DNA from: Pseudomonas putida
GTDB taxonomy: Bacteria; Pseudomonadota; Gammaproteobacteria; Pseudomonadales; Pseudomonadaceae
Direction of reading: 5' to 3'
Length of the DNA: 64,000 nt
Assembly (NCBI RefSeq): GCF_030159595.1
Contig: NZ_BSKJ01000002.1
Coordinates: 1 to 64,000 of the forward strand
The position numbers were made by a program, and so were the translations under genes. Below the pieces are notes generated by a model, which saw only the letters and a program-made list of their open reading frames with translations, ran no database searches and was not told the DNA's origin. Each line of letters opens with the position of its first letter. The first letter of the stretch is position 1. Positions 1 through 10,358 of the stretch are shown in pieces.

Positions 1-19
1 ACGAATTGCTTGATTCAAT

Positions 20-32
20 TTGTTAAAGAGCG
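20..32 (-). promoter_or_regulatory. rRNA operon leader boxA antitermination element
   Basis: Read on the minus strand this is CGCTCTTTAACAA, a close match to the boxA core found in the leader of bacterial rrn operons just upstream of 16S rRNA. The sequence after it also looks like the usual stretch before a Pseudomonas 16S gene. The 16S gene itself should start a short distance beyond base 1, outside this window. NusB/NusE binding is known for boxA; its use here is inferred. Confidence 0.85.
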
Positions 33-68
33 TTTGGTTAAGAGCTTTTCGTCTCAACCGAGGCGCGC

Positions 69-96
69 ATTCTACGCTTTCCTCAGAGCCTGTCAA
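69..96 (-). promoter_or_regulatory. rRNA operon promoter, most downstream of three
   Basis: On the minus strand there is TTGACA, a 16-base spacer, then TAGAAT. It is the closest of three tandem sigma70-type promoters to the boxA element. The 16-base spacing is shared by all three copies, as often seen for strong stable-RNA promoters. A GCGC-rich stretch directly after the -10 would fit a stringent-control discriminator. Confidence 0.75.
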
Positions 97-178
97 GCGT
101 TTATTTTGAAGTTTTTTGCGAGAAACTCGTTTAGCTTCAAACACTTGGCTCGCTGCGATCTCTCGTAGCGGGAGGCGA

Positions 179-206
179 ATCATACAGCGTTTAGAAGCGC
201 TGTCAA
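179..206 (-). promoter_or_regulatory. rRNA operon promoter, middle of three
   Basis: On the minus strand a consensus TTGACA -35 is followed by a 16-base spacer and TATGAT. It lies about 110 bases upstream of the next promoter toward the rRNA genes. It is the best match to consensus of the three. Confidence 0.78.
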
Positions 207-322
207 CCACCATTTCAACCGCTTGCGATCATTCGATCGTAGCCCTTTCAACTCCACCTGAACCACCTAACTCATTGAATCTCAAGGAGTTTGTCGTTCC
301 GATGTCGCTGGAAGTGGGGCGC

Positions 323-350
323 ATTATAAGGGGATTCGAAAGCGCGTCAA
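323..350 (-). promoter_or_regulatory. rRNA operon promoter, most upstream of three
   Basis: On the minus strand TTGACG, a 16-base spacer and a perfect TATAAT are followed by a GC-rich discriminator. It starts only about 20 bases after the msrQ stop codon. I see no terminator between msrQ and this promoter, so read-through from msrPQ into the rRNA operon is possible. Confidence 0.78.
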
Positions 351-370
351 CCCTTAATTTCAGAAATGTT

Positions 371-985
371 TCAAACCGCCCTCCCACGCCCACGGGCAAC
401 CTTGGGCAGAGCACGCGTAACAGCTGGAATACGCAGCAACATCAGTAAAGCGCCAACCCCTGCATAGATTGCCCACTCCCTGAGGTCCGAGCGCACGATC
501 CACAAAAAGTGCAACAACCCCAAGCCAAGAATCACATACACCAACCGGTGCAACTTCTTCCACCTGGCCCCCAACCGCCTCTGGCTATAGCGATTCGAGG
601 TCACCGCCAAGGCCAGCAAGCCGAGGAACCCCAGCGCCCCCACAATAATGTAAGGCCGCTTACGCAGCTCCACCGCCAACTGCCCCCAATCCAGCCCCAG
701 AATAAAGAACAGGTAGGCCAGGATGTGCAGCACGATGTAAGCAAACACCCACAGCCCCAACTGCCGACGCACCACGACCCAGCCCGACCAGCCTGTCAGT
801 TTCTGTAGCGGCGTCATGCTCAAGGTCACCAGCAGGAAAGTGAGCGCCCCGAGCCCAAGACGATCCATCATGATCTTGCCAGGGTCCGGCCCCAGCAGGT
901 TCATCGCCGCCTCATACAACCACCACGCCGGGAACAGGCAGCCCACGACGAAGATGGCCAGGCGAAACCAGGGATAGCGCATCAA
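371..985 (-). CDS. msrQ: MsrQ, haem-binding membrane subunit of the methionine sulfoxide reductase system
   Basis: This 204-residue hydrophobic protein of the ferric reductase-like (YedZ) family has about six predicted membrane segments. MsrQ passes electrons from the respiratory chain or flavin donors to MsrP, which repairs oxidised methionines in the periplasm. Its start overlaps the end of msrP by four bases, so the two are translationally coupled. The N-terminus begins with a short cytoplasmic stretch (MMRYPWF) before the first membrane segment, and a methionine one codon later is an equally possible start. The family assignment is firm. Confidence 0.93.
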   Translation of the reverse strand: MMRYPWFRLAIFVVGCLFPAWWLYEAAMNLLGPDPGKIMMDRLGLGALTFLLVTLSMTPLQKLTGWSGWVVVRRQLGLWVFAYIVLHILAYLFFILGLDWGQLAVELRKRPYIIVGALGFLGLLALAVTSNRYSQRRLGARWKKLHRLVYVILGLGLLHFLWIVRSDLREWAIYAGVGALLMLLRIPAVTRALPKVARGRGRAV

Positions 986-1995
986 TAGTTCTTCCGCAGA
1001 TCTAGCCCGCTGTACAGTGAGGCCACTTCATCAGCGTAGCCATTGAACATCTGTGTTTCGCGCACATTGGGGCTGAACAACCCGCTGGGCAACCGCCGCT
1101 CACGCGCCTGGGTCCAGCGCGGGTGGTCGACCGTCGGGTTCACGTTGGCATAAAAGCCATACTCATCCGGCGCCAGCCCTTGCCAAGTGGTACCGGGCTG
1201 TTCAGCCACCAGGCTGATGCGCACGATCGACTTGATACTCTTGAAGCCATACTTCCAGGGCACCACCAACCGCAACGGTGCACCATTCTGGTTGGGTAAC
1301 GCCCGCCCATACATGCCCACCGCCAGGATCGCCAGCGGGTGCATTGCCTCGTCCAGTCGCAACCCCTCTCTATAAGGCCAGTCGATCAGGGCGAACCCGG
1401 AGCGCTGACCCGGCATATGCTGCGGGTCCTTCAATGTCTCGAAACGCACATAGCGCGCCTTCGAAGTCGGCTCGACCTGTTTGAGCACCTGCGCCAAGGG
1501 AATGCCCAGCCAAGGGATGACCATCGACCAGGCTTCGACGCAACGCAACCGGTAGATGCGCTCTTCAAGCTGATAGGGTTTAACGAAGTCTTCCAGCGCA
1601 TAGCGGCCTGGCTTACCTACCTCACCATCCACTACAACCGACCACGGCTCGGTCTGCAGGCTGTCGCCATTAGCCGCCGGGTCGCCCTTGTCGGGGCCGA
1701 ATTCATAGAAGTTGTTGTAGTGGGTGGCATCCTTGAAAGGCGTGATCGCCTCCCCCTGTACCGTAACAGCCTGCCAGTGAGCAGAAGAAAGCTTGTCACT
1801 GAACCAGCCTGGCGCCTTGCCCGCCTCGACTTCGGCATATCGACTGGGCTCTGCCGCCAGCCCCATGCGCGGCAATGCACCCAGCGCCAGGCCGGCCAAC
1901 GAGCCACCCAGCAGGGTGCGACGGGAAAGGTAGATGCCTTCGGGGGTGATCTCCGACGCCTTGCACTCGGAAGACCTGGGAAGCTTGATGAGCAT
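982..1995 (-). CDS. msrP: MsrP, periplasmic protein-methionine-sulfoxide reductase, molybdopterin catalytic subunit
   Basis: MsrP (YedY) is a 337-residue oxidoreductase that reduces methionine sulfoxide in envelope proteins. The twin-arginine motif SRRTLLGG at residues 24-31 and the following hydrophobic stretch indicate Tat export of the folded, cofactor-loaded enzyme. Cys152, in the segment RLRCVEAW, fits the molybdenum-ligand cysteine of the family. I chose the ATG at 1995, which has GGAG-type pairing upstream, over an in-frame GTG four codons earlier. The gene is followed directly by its membrane partner msrQ. Confidence 0.94.
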   Translation of the reverse strand: MLIKLPRSSECKASEITPEGIYLSRRTLLGGSLAGLALGALPRMGLAAEPSRYAEVEAGKAPGWFSDKLSSAHWQAVTVQGEAITPFKDATHYNNFYEFGPDKGDPAANGDSLQTEPWSVVVDGEVGKPGRYALEDFVKPYQLEERIYRLRCVEAWSMVIPWLGIPLAQVLKQVEPTSKARYVRFETLKDPQHMPGQRSGFALIDWPYREGLRLDEAMHPLAILAVGMYGRALPNQNGAPLRLVVPWKYGFKSIKSIVRISLVAEQPGTTWQGLAPDEYGFYANVNPTVDHPRWTQARERRLPSGLFSPNVRETQMFNGYADEVASLYSGLDLRKNY

Positions 1996-2074
1996 GGGCG
2001 GCTCCACAGCACTGGATAACGGATGTACCAGTAAGACTATGGAGCCGGAGGGTTATTCCAGCATTAAGCGTTTT

Positions 2075-2926
2075 TTACGCTTTGCGCCGGCGCGCCTTCA
2101 ACAGGAACTGGATCGGCCCCGATGCAGCATAGGCGAGGAAGATCAGCAGCAGGATGCGCGGCGGATCGCTGAACACCACGGCAAACACCAGCACCACCGC
2201 CAGGATGGCCACGAACGGTACGCGCCCTTTGAGGTCCAGCTCCTTGAAGCTGTTGTACTTGATGTTACTGACCATCAGCATGCCGGCAGCCGCTACCAAC
2301 AGCGCCACCAGGAACGACAGCTTGGAGCCCTGGATGCCGTAGTCGCTGAACGCCCACACGGTACCCGCCACCACACCTGCGGCAGCCGGGCTGGCCAGGC
2401 CGATGAAGTAGCGCTTGTCGGCGGTGCCGACCTGGGTATTGAAGCGTGCCAGGCGCAGTGCTGCACCGGCCACATAGATGAAGGCCACCATCCAGCCGAC
2501 CTTGCCCATGTCACCCAGCGCCCAACCGAAGGCCAGCAGGGCCGGGGCCACGCCGAAGGCAACCATGTCCGACAGCGAGTCGTACTCGGCGCCAAAGGCA
2601 CTCTGGGTATTGGTCATGCGCGCGACACGGCCATCCAGGCCGTCGAGCACCATGGCCACGAAGATGGCGATGGCGGCAAAGGCAAAGTACTTGCTCGCCT
2701 CGCGCGGGTCACCGGCACTCAGGGCGCTCTGCGCGCTCATCGAGTTGATGATGGAATAAAAGCCGGCAAACAGGTTGGCGGTGGTAAACAGGTTGGGCAG
2801 CAGGTAGATGCCGCGGTGGCGCACCTTGCGGCCTTCGGCGTCATGCCCTTCTTCAACGTGCTCATCGACAGGTAGCAGGCTTTCGGCGTCGGAGGGCTTG
2901 TTCGGCTCTTCGGGACGTTCGCTCAT
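2075..2926 (-). CDS. pssA: CDP-diacylglycerol--serine O-phosphatidyltransferase
   Basis: This enzyme makes phosphatidylserine from CDP-diacylglycerol and serine, the first committed step to phosphatidylethanolamine. The 283-residue protein has a charged N-terminal tail of about 35 residues and then several membrane segments. The complete CDP-alcohol phosphotransferase signature (DG-x2-AR-x8-G-x3-D-x3-D) starts at residue 98. It is the membrane-integrated type, unlike the peripheral E. coli PssA. It lies between ilvC and msrP on the same strand, with the ilvC terminator separating it from ilv transcription. Confidence 0.94.
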   Translation of the reverse strand: MSERPEEPNKPSDAESLLPVDEHVEEGHDAEGRKVRHRGIYLLPNLFTTANLFAGFYSIINSMSAQSALSAGDPREASKYFAFAAIAIFVAMVLDGLDGRVARMTNTQSAFGAEYDSLSDMVAFGVAPALLAFGWALGDMGKVGWMVAFIYVAGAALRLARFNTQVGTADKRYFIGLASPAAAGVVAGTVWAFSDYGIQGSKLSFLVALLVAAAGMLMVSNIKYNSFKELDLKGRVPFVAILAVVLVFAVVFSDPPRILLLIFLAYAASGPIQFLLKARRRKA

Positions 2927-3033
2927 GGAGGGTACCTTGCAACAGGATGGAAAATGTTCGACACGGGCCCGCGAAACAGGTTCTGACAGCAGGCCACTGG
3001 TCTGCTTTATACCAGAAGCAGACTGCCAGAACG

Positions 3034-3062
3034 AAAAAACGCGGCCGAAGCCGCGTTTTTCA
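3034..3062 (-). terminator. Rho-independent terminator after ilvC
   Basis: A 7-base GC-rich stem (ACGCGGC/GCCGCGT) closes a CGAA tetraloop. On the minus strand a run of six T follows. It sits 15 to 43 bases beyond the ilvC stop codon and should end the ilvIHC transcript. The T run on the opposite side means it could also work in the other direction. Confidence 0.9.
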
Positions 3063-3076
3063 TCTATCGATAAGAC

Positions 3077-4135
<1,059 letters not shown>

Positions 4136-4148
4136 CTAATTTTTGAAT

Positions 4149-4640
4149 TTAGATGCTGAGCACTTTGTCGCCACGGGCAATGCCGGTAACGCCGCTGCGC
4201 ACGGTTTCGAGAATCGATGCAGTGCCGATCGCCTGGATGAAGCTGTCCAGTTTGTCGCTGGTACCGCTCAGCTGCACGGTGTACACGCTGGCGGTCACGT
4301 CGACGATCTGGCCACGGAAGATATCCGTGGTGCGCTTGATCTCGGCGCGCTGGGCACCGGTGGCCTTGACCTTGACCAACATCAGTTCACGCTCGATGTG
4401 AGCGCTTTCCGACAGGTCGACAAGCTTGACCACTTCGACCAGCTTGTTCAGGTTCTTGGTGATCTGTTCGATCACTTCGTCATGGCCAACGGTGGTCAGC
4501 GTCAGACGCGACAGGGTCGGGTCTTCGGTCGGCGCCACGGTCAGGCTTTCAATGTTGTAGTTGCGCTGGGAGAACAGGCCGACCACGCGGGACAGAGCAC
4601 CCGGTTCGTTTTCCAGCAGCAGGGAAATGATGTGCCGCAT
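4149..4640 (-). CDS. ilvH: Acetolactate synthase small (regulatory) subunit
   Basis: The 163-residue regulatory subunit has an N-terminal ACT domain (ENEPGALSRVVGLFSQR, about residues 10-26) that binds valine for feedback inhibition in this family, and a C-terminal ACT-like half. It stabilises and activates the catalytic subunit encoded by the gene immediately upstream. The start codon lies one base after the upstream stop, which suggests translational coupling and balanced subunit amounts. Confidence 0.96.
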   Translation of the reverse strand: MRHIISLLLENEPGALSRVVGLFSQRNYNIESLTVAPTEDPTLSRLTLTTVGHDEVIEQITKNLNKLVEVVKLVDLSESAHIERELMLVKVKATGAQRAEIKRTTDIFRGQIVDVTASVYTVQLSGTSDKLDSFIQAIGTASILETVRSGVTGIARGDKVLSI

Positions 4641-4641
4641 A

Positions 4642-6366
4642 TCAGGTACGCTCCGTCTTGCTCAGCCACATGTCACGCATCGAGCCATCCTTGATCTGCA
4701 TCGGATAGACGTGCTCACTGCGGTCAACCGCGATGTCGATGAACACCAGACGGTCTTTCATCGCAAACGCTTCTTCCAGCTTCGGCTTGAGGTCCTTCAG
4801 GCTGGTGATGCGGATACCCACATGGCCATAGGCCTCGGCCAGCTTGATGAAGTCAGGCAGCGACTCGACGTACGAGTGCGAGTGACGACCGTTGTAGGCC
4901 ATGTCCTGCCACTGGCGGACCATGCCCAACACACCGTTGTTCAGGTTGACGATCTTCACCGGCAGGCCGTACTGCATGCAGGTGGACAGCTCCTGGATAT
5001 TCATCTGGATGCTGCCTTCGCCGGTCACGCAGGCCACATCCTGGTCCGGGAAGTTGAGCTTGACGCCCATCGCCGCCGGGAAGCCGAAGCCCATGGTGCC
5101 CAGGCCACCGGAGTTGATCCAGCGGTTCGGCTTGTTGAAGCGGTAGTACTGCGCCGCGAACATCTGGTGCTGACCCACGTCGGAGGTGACGAAGGCATCG
5201 CCATTAGTCACTTCGCACAGGGTTTCGATGACTTTTTGCGGCTTGATGACATTGCCGTCGCCCTTGTCGTAAGGGAACATCTCGCCATTGCCACGCCATT
5301 CGTCGATCTGCTTCCACCAGGCATCCAGCGCCGCCTTGTCAGGCTGCTCACCGATTTCCTTGAGGATACCGAGCATCTCGCTGAGCACGCTGTCGACCGG
5401 GCCGACGATTGGCACGTCGGCCTTGATCATCTTCGAGATCGACGCCGGGTCGATATCGACATGGATGATCTTGGCATTCGGGCAGAACTTGGCCGGGCCG
5501 TTTACAACGCGGTCGTCGAAACGGGCACCCACTGCGAAGATCACGTCGGCATTATGCATGGCCATGTTGGCGGTGTAGCTGCCGTGCATGCCGAGCATGC
5601 CGAGGAACTGGCGGTCGGTACCCGGGAAGCCACCGAGGCCCATCAGGGTATTGGTGACCGGCAGGTTCAGCGACTTGGCGATTTCGGTCAGGGCTTCGGA
5701 GCCACCGCCGAGGATCACGCCGCCGCCGGAGTAAACGATCGGGCGCTTGGCAGCCAGCAGCATCTCGGCAGCTTTGCGGATCTGGCCGGAGTGACCACGG
5801 ACCGCCGGGCTGTAGGAACGCAGCTTGACCTTTTTCGGATAGACGTATTCGAACTTCTCAGCCGGGTTGGTCATATCTTTTGGAATGTCGACCACGACTG
5901 GACCTGGGCGACCGGATTGCGCCAGGTAGAACGCTTTTTTCAGAACTTCCGGGATCTCGGTCGGGTTCTTGATCATGAAGCTGTGCTTCACGATCGGCCG
6001 CGAGATACCAATCATGTCGGTTTCCTGGAAGGCATCGGTACCTACCATGGTGCTAGGCACCTGGCCGGACAGGATGACCATCGGAATCGAATCCATGTAG
6101 GCGGTGGCAATACCGGTAATGGCATTGGTCGCACCCGGGCCGGAGGTTACCAGCACCACACCGGCCTTGCCGGTGGCGCGGGCGTAGCCGTCCGCCATAT
6201 GGGTTGCCGCCTGCTCGTGACGAACCAGGATGTGTTCCACTTCCGGTTCTTTGAACAGTGCGTCGTAAACATGCAGGAGAGCACCACCAGGGTACCCGTA
6301 GATGTGCTTAACGCCTTCGTCACGCAAGAAGCGGACGACCATCTCAGCGCCAGATAAAAGCTCCAC
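4642..6366 (-). CDS. ilvI: Acetolactate synthase large (catalytic) subunit
   Basis: This thiamine-diphosphate enzyme joins two pyruvates, or pyruvate and 2-oxobutyrate, and is the first common step of branched-chain amino acid synthesis. The 574-residue form starts at the GTG at 6366, which has AGAGG eight bases upstream. A GTG three codons earlier would overlap that ribosome site. Glu51 in VRHEQ is the catalytic glutamate. The C-terminal GEGS...NLNN stretch is the ThDP/Mg motif. It heads the ilvI-ilvH-ilvC unit and has an unusually long untranslated leader. Confidence 0.96.
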   Translation of the reverse strand: MELLSGAEMVVRFLRDEGVKHIYGYPGGALLHVYDALFKEPEVEHILVRHEQAATHMADGYARATGKAGVVLVTSGPGATNAITGIATAYMDSIPMVILSGQVPSTMVGTDAFQETDMIGISRPIVKHSFMIKNPTEIPEVLKKAFYLAQSGRPGPVVVDIPKDMTNPAEKFEYVYPKKVKLRSYSPAVRGHSGQIRKAAEMLLAAKRPIVYSGGGVILGGGSEALTEIAKSLNLPVTNTLMGLGGFPGTDRQFLGMLGMHGSYTANMAMHNADVIFAVGARFDDRVVNGPAKFCPNAKIIHVDIDPASISKMIKADVPIVGPVDSVLSEMLGILKEIGEQPDKAALDAWWKQIDEWRGNGEMFPYDKGDGNVIKPQKVIETLCEVTNGDAFVTSDVGQHQMFAAQYYRFNKPNRWINSGGLGTMGFGFPAAMGVKLNFPDQDVACVTGEGSIQMNIQELSTCMQYGLPVKIVNLNNGVLGMVRQWQDMAYNGRHSHSYVESLPDFIKLAEAYGHVGIRITSLKDLKPKLEEAFAMKDRLVFIDIAVDRSEHVYPMQIKDGSMRDMWLSKTERT

Positions 6367-6614
6367 GTTGTTCACCTCTAAAACGCCAGAATACCGCCCT
6401 CACTGGACGGGTCTTAATAGGTTTACTGCCAAGCAGAGCATGAGCGAACGTCAGCACTGACTGAGCAAGTATTGGGAGCGCCCCAGAGTGTTGCGGGGTT
6501 TTCCCACCCAGCGCGAGGTAACGCGTTGCGGGGTGTAACAGGTCGGCGCGGGTGTGCACCTCATGATCTGCTTAGCGGGTCTGCTTCTGGCAGTCCCTCT
6601 AAAGCGGAAGTTGG
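6367..6614 (-). promoter_or_regulatory. Long 5' leader of ilvI, possible attenuator region
   Basis: About 240 bases lie between the likely transcription start and ilvI. On the minus strand an ATG at 6563 opens a 37-codon frame ending near 6450, and nested inverted repeats occur around 6480-6515 (TGGG...CCCC...GGGG...CCCA). The short frame is not rich in Leu, Ile or Val codons, so a classical branched-chain leader peptide is not evident. I cannot identify a known riboswitch. Function is open. Confidence 0.4.
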
Positions 6615-6643
6615 ATTCTTGTGATTCGGCGCCAACAAGTCAA
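6615..6643 (-). promoter_or_regulatory. Probable sigma70 promoter of ilvIHC
   Basis: On the minus strand TTGACT is followed by a 17-base spacer and AAGAAT. The region upstream is AT-rich, as in an UP element. It is the best promoter match in the gap between yqcC and ilvI. Confidence 0.55.
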
Positions 6644-6725
6644 GAAAAATTATTGCCAATTTTTCACGAAGATGAATTCCTGCCACCACTAAAAATCGCT
6701 TCAGCAGCAGAATTAATAAGATTTC

Positions 6726-6757
6726 CAAAAAAAAGGGCCACAATCTGCGGCCCTTGA
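6726..6757 (-). terminator. Rho-independent terminator after yqcC
   Basis: An AAGGGCC/GGCCCTT stem with a 9-base loop is followed on the minus strand by a run of eight T. It lies about 20 bases after the yqcC stop codon and separates the mrcB-lpoP-yqcC unit from ilvI. Confidence 0.9.
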
Positions 6758-6774
6758 AGGAAAAACTGAAGAAA

Positions 6775-7107
6775 TCAGGCGGAAGGAGCGATCAATTGGT
6801 CAAAAGCTGCCAACAGGCGGCGTAGCTCACGACTTTGCTCCGGGCGGTCGGTAAACACGGTTTCGGCCATGACCAGAATGCTCGAGGCATTGGGCAGCGG
6901 GTGGCCCAGCTCGATGATGATCTTCATGCGCGGCAGGAAGATCCATTGCAGCCATTGCTCGAAACCAAGGGTATCGACGGCGAACGGCACGGTACTGGCC
7001 AGTGCTTCGTCGCTTGGCGGCTCGTCATCCCACCAGCCTTGCACCTGCAGCTCACGCTCGATCAGCAGCAGGTGGTCGGCAATATCCAGTATGCGTTGTT
7101 CGATCAT
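6775..7107 (-). CDS. YqcC family protein (DUF446)
   Basis: This 110-residue protein belongs to the YqcC/DUF446 family, small helical cytoplasmic proteins of unknown role that often sit next to tRNA-modification genes in other bacteria. Trp-rich segments (QGWWDDEP, QWLQWIFLPRM) are typical of the family. The ATG at 7107 overlaps the stop of the upstream lipoprotein gene in a TGATG arrangement, so translation is coupled. Here it is the third gene behind mrcB and lpoP. I do not infer a cell-wall role from position alone. Confidence 0.85.
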   Translation of the reverse strand: MIEQRILDIADHLLLIERELQVQGWWDDEPPSDEALASTVPFAVDTLGFEQWLQWIFLPRMKIIIELGHPLPNASSILVMAETVFTDRPEQSRELRRLLAAFDQLIAPSA

Positions 7108-7895
7108 CACGAATTGACCCGCGCCTTTTGCCGGGCCAGTGCGGCGCCAGCGCTGTCACCCTGCTTTTCACGGGCTTGGGCGATGGTGTTCCACAGCTCG
7201 GCTTGCAGGCTTGGGCGGCCATTGGCGTAAGTGAGCGCGCGGCGCGCCAATTGCTCGGCCTGCGCCGCGTCACCTTGCGACAGGCGCACCTGAGCCAGGC
7301 GGTACAGCACTTGCGGCTCACGCGGAGCAATGCGCTGGGCACGTTCCAGGCTCGAAGCAGCGCCGTTGAAGTCACCACTGCCCTGCTGGGTCTTGGCGGT
7401 GGTCAGCAGTGCCAGTACCGGGCCATCCAGCTGCTCGTCAGCCGACAGGCCACCAGTAGCACTGCTACGCGGAATGCCGGTTGGTGCGCTGGTGCTTTGC
7501 GGGGCACTGCTCATCGCGGCGATGTCGAACGGTTCGTCGGCGATCGGGTTTGGATTGGTGGTCATCGGTGCCGAACTGACAGGGCCTGTACTGATCGGCC
7601 CTGGGGTGATCGGCGAAGTGCTGATCGGCGCCGCGCCATTGGCCGCCGGGAACGTCTGGATGCCCGAGGCGCCAGCGCCCTGCGGGATCATAACGGTCAC
7701 GCCGGAATCCTCAGGCAGCGTCTGCGCTTGCGCGGTGCCCGTGTTATAGCCACCCGCCGAGCGGTTGGCTGTCACGCGTTCGCTATTGGACACGCGGGTG
7801 CTCGAATCGACCACCGGAATATTGCCGCGCGGGACGCTGGAGCACCCCTGGAGCACAGCCAGCGCCGTCACGGCAGGAAACAGCCACTTGTTCAC
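7107..7895 (-). CDS. lpoP: TPR lipoprotein, probable PBP1b activator LpoP
   Basis: The 262-residue lipoprotein has a signal peptide ending in a lipobox (LQGC), a Ser/Pro/Thr/Ala-rich linker of more than 100 residues and a C-terminal tetratricopeptide domain. In P. aeruginosa a TPR lipoprotein encoded next to PBP1b (LpoP) activates that synthase from the outer membrane. Position directly after mrcB and the domain layout fit that role. I chose the GTG at 7895, which has AGGTG just upstream and gives a clean signal peptide; an upstream ATG (7907) lacks a ribosome site. Confidence 0.82.
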   Translation of the reverse strand: MNKWLFPAVTALAVLQGCSSVPRGNIPVVDSSTRVSNSERVTANRSAGGYNTGTAQAQTLPEDSGVTVMIPQGAGASGIQTFPAANGAAPISTSPITPGPISTGPVSSAPMTTNPNPIADEPFDIAAMSSAPQSTSAPTGIPRSSATGGLSADEQLDGPVLALLTTAKTQQGSGDFNGAASSLERAQRIAPREPQVLYRLAQVRLSQGDAAQAEQLARRALTYANGRPSLQAELWNTIAQAREKQGDSAGAALARQKARVNS

Positions 7896-7922
7896 GTCAC
7901 ACCTCATCAATGCAGCCTGTGC

Positions 7923-10244
7923 TTAGTTCATCCAGCCCTTGACCCAGTCCATGACCGATTCGACTGGGTCCTGCTCGCCGCCACAGGTCGCGCCGGCGGG
8001 TGGTTCACTGCCGCGAATATACGGCATCTGCACCGCTCCCGGACAGCTGCCATCGGACCCATGGCCAGTGTACGGGTCGATCCAGGCCTGCACCACGTTG
8101 TCCGGCTGCGGCATGTCCAGCGGCAACGGGTCGGCCTTCTTCATGAAGCTGGTCCACACCTGCAGGGCACCCGTGGCGCCGGTAAACGGCGTCTTGCCGT
8201 TATCGTCGCGGCCCATCCACACCACGGCCAGCAAGTCCTGGCTGAAGCCGGAGAACCAGCTGTCGCGCGAGTCGTTACTGGTACCGGTCTTGCCCGCCAG
8301 GGTCAACGAACGTGGCAGGGTGTTGTACACCGAGCGCCCGGTACCTTCGCGCATTACCCGTTGCATGGCGTTCTGCACCAGGTAAATGGCACCCGGGTCG
8401 AAGGTTTGCTGGATCTGGAACGGGTAGCGCTTGAGCGGCTCACCCTCAGCGGTGAGCACGCTGCGGATACCGCGCATCGGTGTGTTGAAGCCGCCATTGG
8501 CGATGGTCTGGTACATGGTCGCAACCTGCATCGGCGACATGCCACCAGCGCCCAGCAACATGGCCGGGAATGCTGGCCAGTCGACATTCACCCCCAGCCG
8601 GCCGATGGTCTTGATCACGTTAGGTACGCCCACTTCCAAACCGAGCTTGGCAGTCGACAGGTTGTAAGAGTTGGCCAGCCCCTGATACAGGTAAATGGTG
8701 CCATGCGGGCGGCGGTCATAGTTTTGCGGGCGCCAGACTTGACCATCAGCCCCCTTGACCGAAAATGGCTCGTCCTGCACCCAGCTGGTCAAGGTGTATT
8801 TGCTCGGTTGCTCCAGCGCGGTCAGGTACACCGACGGCTTGACCAGAGAACCAATCGGCCGCACGGCGTCGATGGCCCGGTTGAAGCCGGCGAAGCCAGC
8901 CTGGCGGCTACCGATCAGCGCCTGTACCTCACCGGTTTCCGGGTTGGTCACGACCATTGCCGACTCCACCTCGTCAGCCCCCTTGCGCCCCGACAGGCGC
9001 TTGAAGGTCTCGCTCATCGAGGTTTCAGCCTTCATCTGCAGGATCGGGTCGAAGCTGGTGAAAATACGCAGACCTTCTTCGGTCAAGTCTTCGTCACGGT
9101 AGTCCTGGCGTAGCTGACGCTTGACCAGGTCGAGGAAGGCCGGGAACGAGCTGTCAGCCAGGCTGCCACGCTTGGTCACGCCCAGCGGCATCTTCTTCGC
9201 AGCATCGACTTCCGCCTGGCTGGCCACGCCCTGCTCGGCCACCAGGTCGAGCACCAGGTTGCGGCGAGCCAAGGCGCGGTCAGGGTAACGCCGCGGGTTG
9301 TAGTAGGACGGCCCTTTGACCATGCCCACCAGCAAAGCGATCTGGTGCAGTTTCAGCTCCGACAGCGGCTGGCTGAAGAAGAACTGGCTGGCCAGGCCAA
9401 AGCCATGCACAGCACGCTGGCCATCCTGACCTACGAACACCTCGTTGAGGTAGGCCTCGAGGATCTCACGCTTGTCGTAATGCAACTCAAGCAGCATGGC
9501 CATCATCGCCTCGGTCAGCTTGCGGCTGAGGCTGCGCTCACTGCTGAGGTAGAAGTTCTTCACCAACTGCTGGGTCAGGGTGCTACCGCCCTGGCGCATC
9601 GAGCCAGACGAGGTGTTGACCCACATAGCCCGGGCGATGGACTTGGGCGACACGCCGTAGTGACTGTAAAAGTCGCGGTCTTCGGTCGCTACCAGGGTTT
9701 CGAGCAGGTATTTGGGCACCTGGTCGATCTTGATCAGAATGCGGTCTTCGAGGTTTTTCGGGTAGATGCCGCCGATCATCAGCGGTTCAAGCCGCACCAC
9801 GTCGAGCGTCTTGCCGTTGGCACCGGAAAGGCCCGCCACATAATCGCCCGAGAAGCGCACGCGCACGAACTGCGCCGGCTCCATGCCCTCGTAGAACTGG
9901 AAGCCACGCGTATTGAGGTCGACGGTATTACCGTTGATCGCCGCAGCGCCCGGGCCGTTGGCCGCGCTTTCACGGCGGTAGCCAAGCGCATCGAGCTCGG
10001 TGAGGAAGTCGTTCTTGCTCAGTTTCTGGCCGGTGAACAGCTCCAGCGGCCGGGCATACACCTTGGCCGGGATGGTCCAGCGCTTGCCGGAGAACTTCTC
10101 CTGCACAACGGCATCGAGGTAAACCGCGAAGCCGGCAACGATCACCAAGCCTACCAGGCTGAGCTTCAAAGCCCAGCCCAGCCAGGCGCGGGAGCGGCCG
10201 GTCGGGCGTTTCTGAGGGGTACGGGGATTTCGGGTTCGGGTCAT
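7923..10244 (-). CDS. mrcB: Penicillin-binding protein 1B, bifunctional peptidoglycan synthase
   Basis: This class A PBP of 773 residues polymerises lipid II and crosslinks the glycan strands. It has a basic cytoplasmic tail, one membrane anchor (about 22-43), a UB2H-type region, a GT51 transglycosylase domain with Glu188 in ATEDRDFYSHYG, and a transpeptidase domain. Ser466 (SLVK), SYN at 526-528 and KTGT at 652-655 are the penicillin-binding motifs. It heads a unit with its putative activator lipoprotein and yqcC, and is divergent from the phosphotransferase/P-loop gene. Confidence 0.97.
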   Translation of the reverse strand: MTRTRNPRTPQKRPTGRSRAWLGWALKLSLVGLVIVAGFAVYLDAVVQEKFSGKRWTIPAKVYARPLELFTGQKLSKNDFLTELDALGYRRESAANGPGAAAINGNTVDLNTRGFQFYEGMEPAQFVRVRFSGDYVAGLSGANGKTLDVVRLEPLMIGGIYPKNLEDRILIKIDQVPKYLLETLVATEDRDFYSHYGVSPKSIARAMWVNTSSGSMRQGGSTLTQQLVKNFYLSSERSLSRKLTEAMMAMLLELHYDKREILEAYLNEVFVGQDGQRAVHGFGLASQFFFSQPLSELKLHQIALLVGMVKGPSYYNPRRYPDRALARRNLVLDLVAEQGVASQAEVDAAKKMPLGVTKRGSLADSSFPAFLDLVKRQLRQDYRDEDLTEEGLRIFTSFDPILQMKAETSMSETFKRLSGRKGADEVESAMVVTNPETGEVQALIGSRQAGFAGFNRAIDAVRPIGSLVKPSVYLTALEQPSKYTLTSWVQDEPFSVKGADGQVWRPQNYDRRPHGTIYLYQGLANSYNLSTAKLGLEVGVPNVIKTIGRLGVNVDWPAFPAMLLGAGGMSPMQVATMYQTIANGGFNTPMRGIRSVLTAEGEPLKRYPFQIQQTFDPGAIYLVQNAMQRVMREGTGRSVYNTLPRSLTLAGKTGTSNDSRDSWFSGFSQDLLAVVWMGRDDNGKTPFTGATGALQVWTSFMKKADPLPLDMPQPDNVVQAWIDPYTGHGSDGSCPGAVQMPYIRGSEPPAGATCGGEQDPVESVMDWVKGWMN

Positions 10245-10358
10245 GGCGGCGGATTATACGCACTTTATAAAGGCTGGGCAGACGGCCCGGCGGTAGGCAG
10301 GGACGGCACCATTGACCATAATGGCGCATTCGAATTCCCTGCCCCGGATGGATTTCCC

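Noticed and set aside
4561..6357. A 598-codon open frame on the plus strand opposite ilvI
   Set aside because: It is an antisense shadow of a confirmed gene. It has no family resemblance and low-complexity composition.
6344..6559. A 71-codon minus-strand frame running into the start of ilvI
   Set aside because: It overlaps the ilvI start in another frame and has no hydrophobic or domain pattern. It is more likely untranslated leader, though a short leader peptide cannot be fully excluded.
9345..10358. Upstream extension of the phosphotransferase/P-loop frame into mrcB
   Set aside because: The frame stays open by chance opposite mrcB. The conserved protein begins at the GTG at 10359, and the extension would cover the mrcB promoter.
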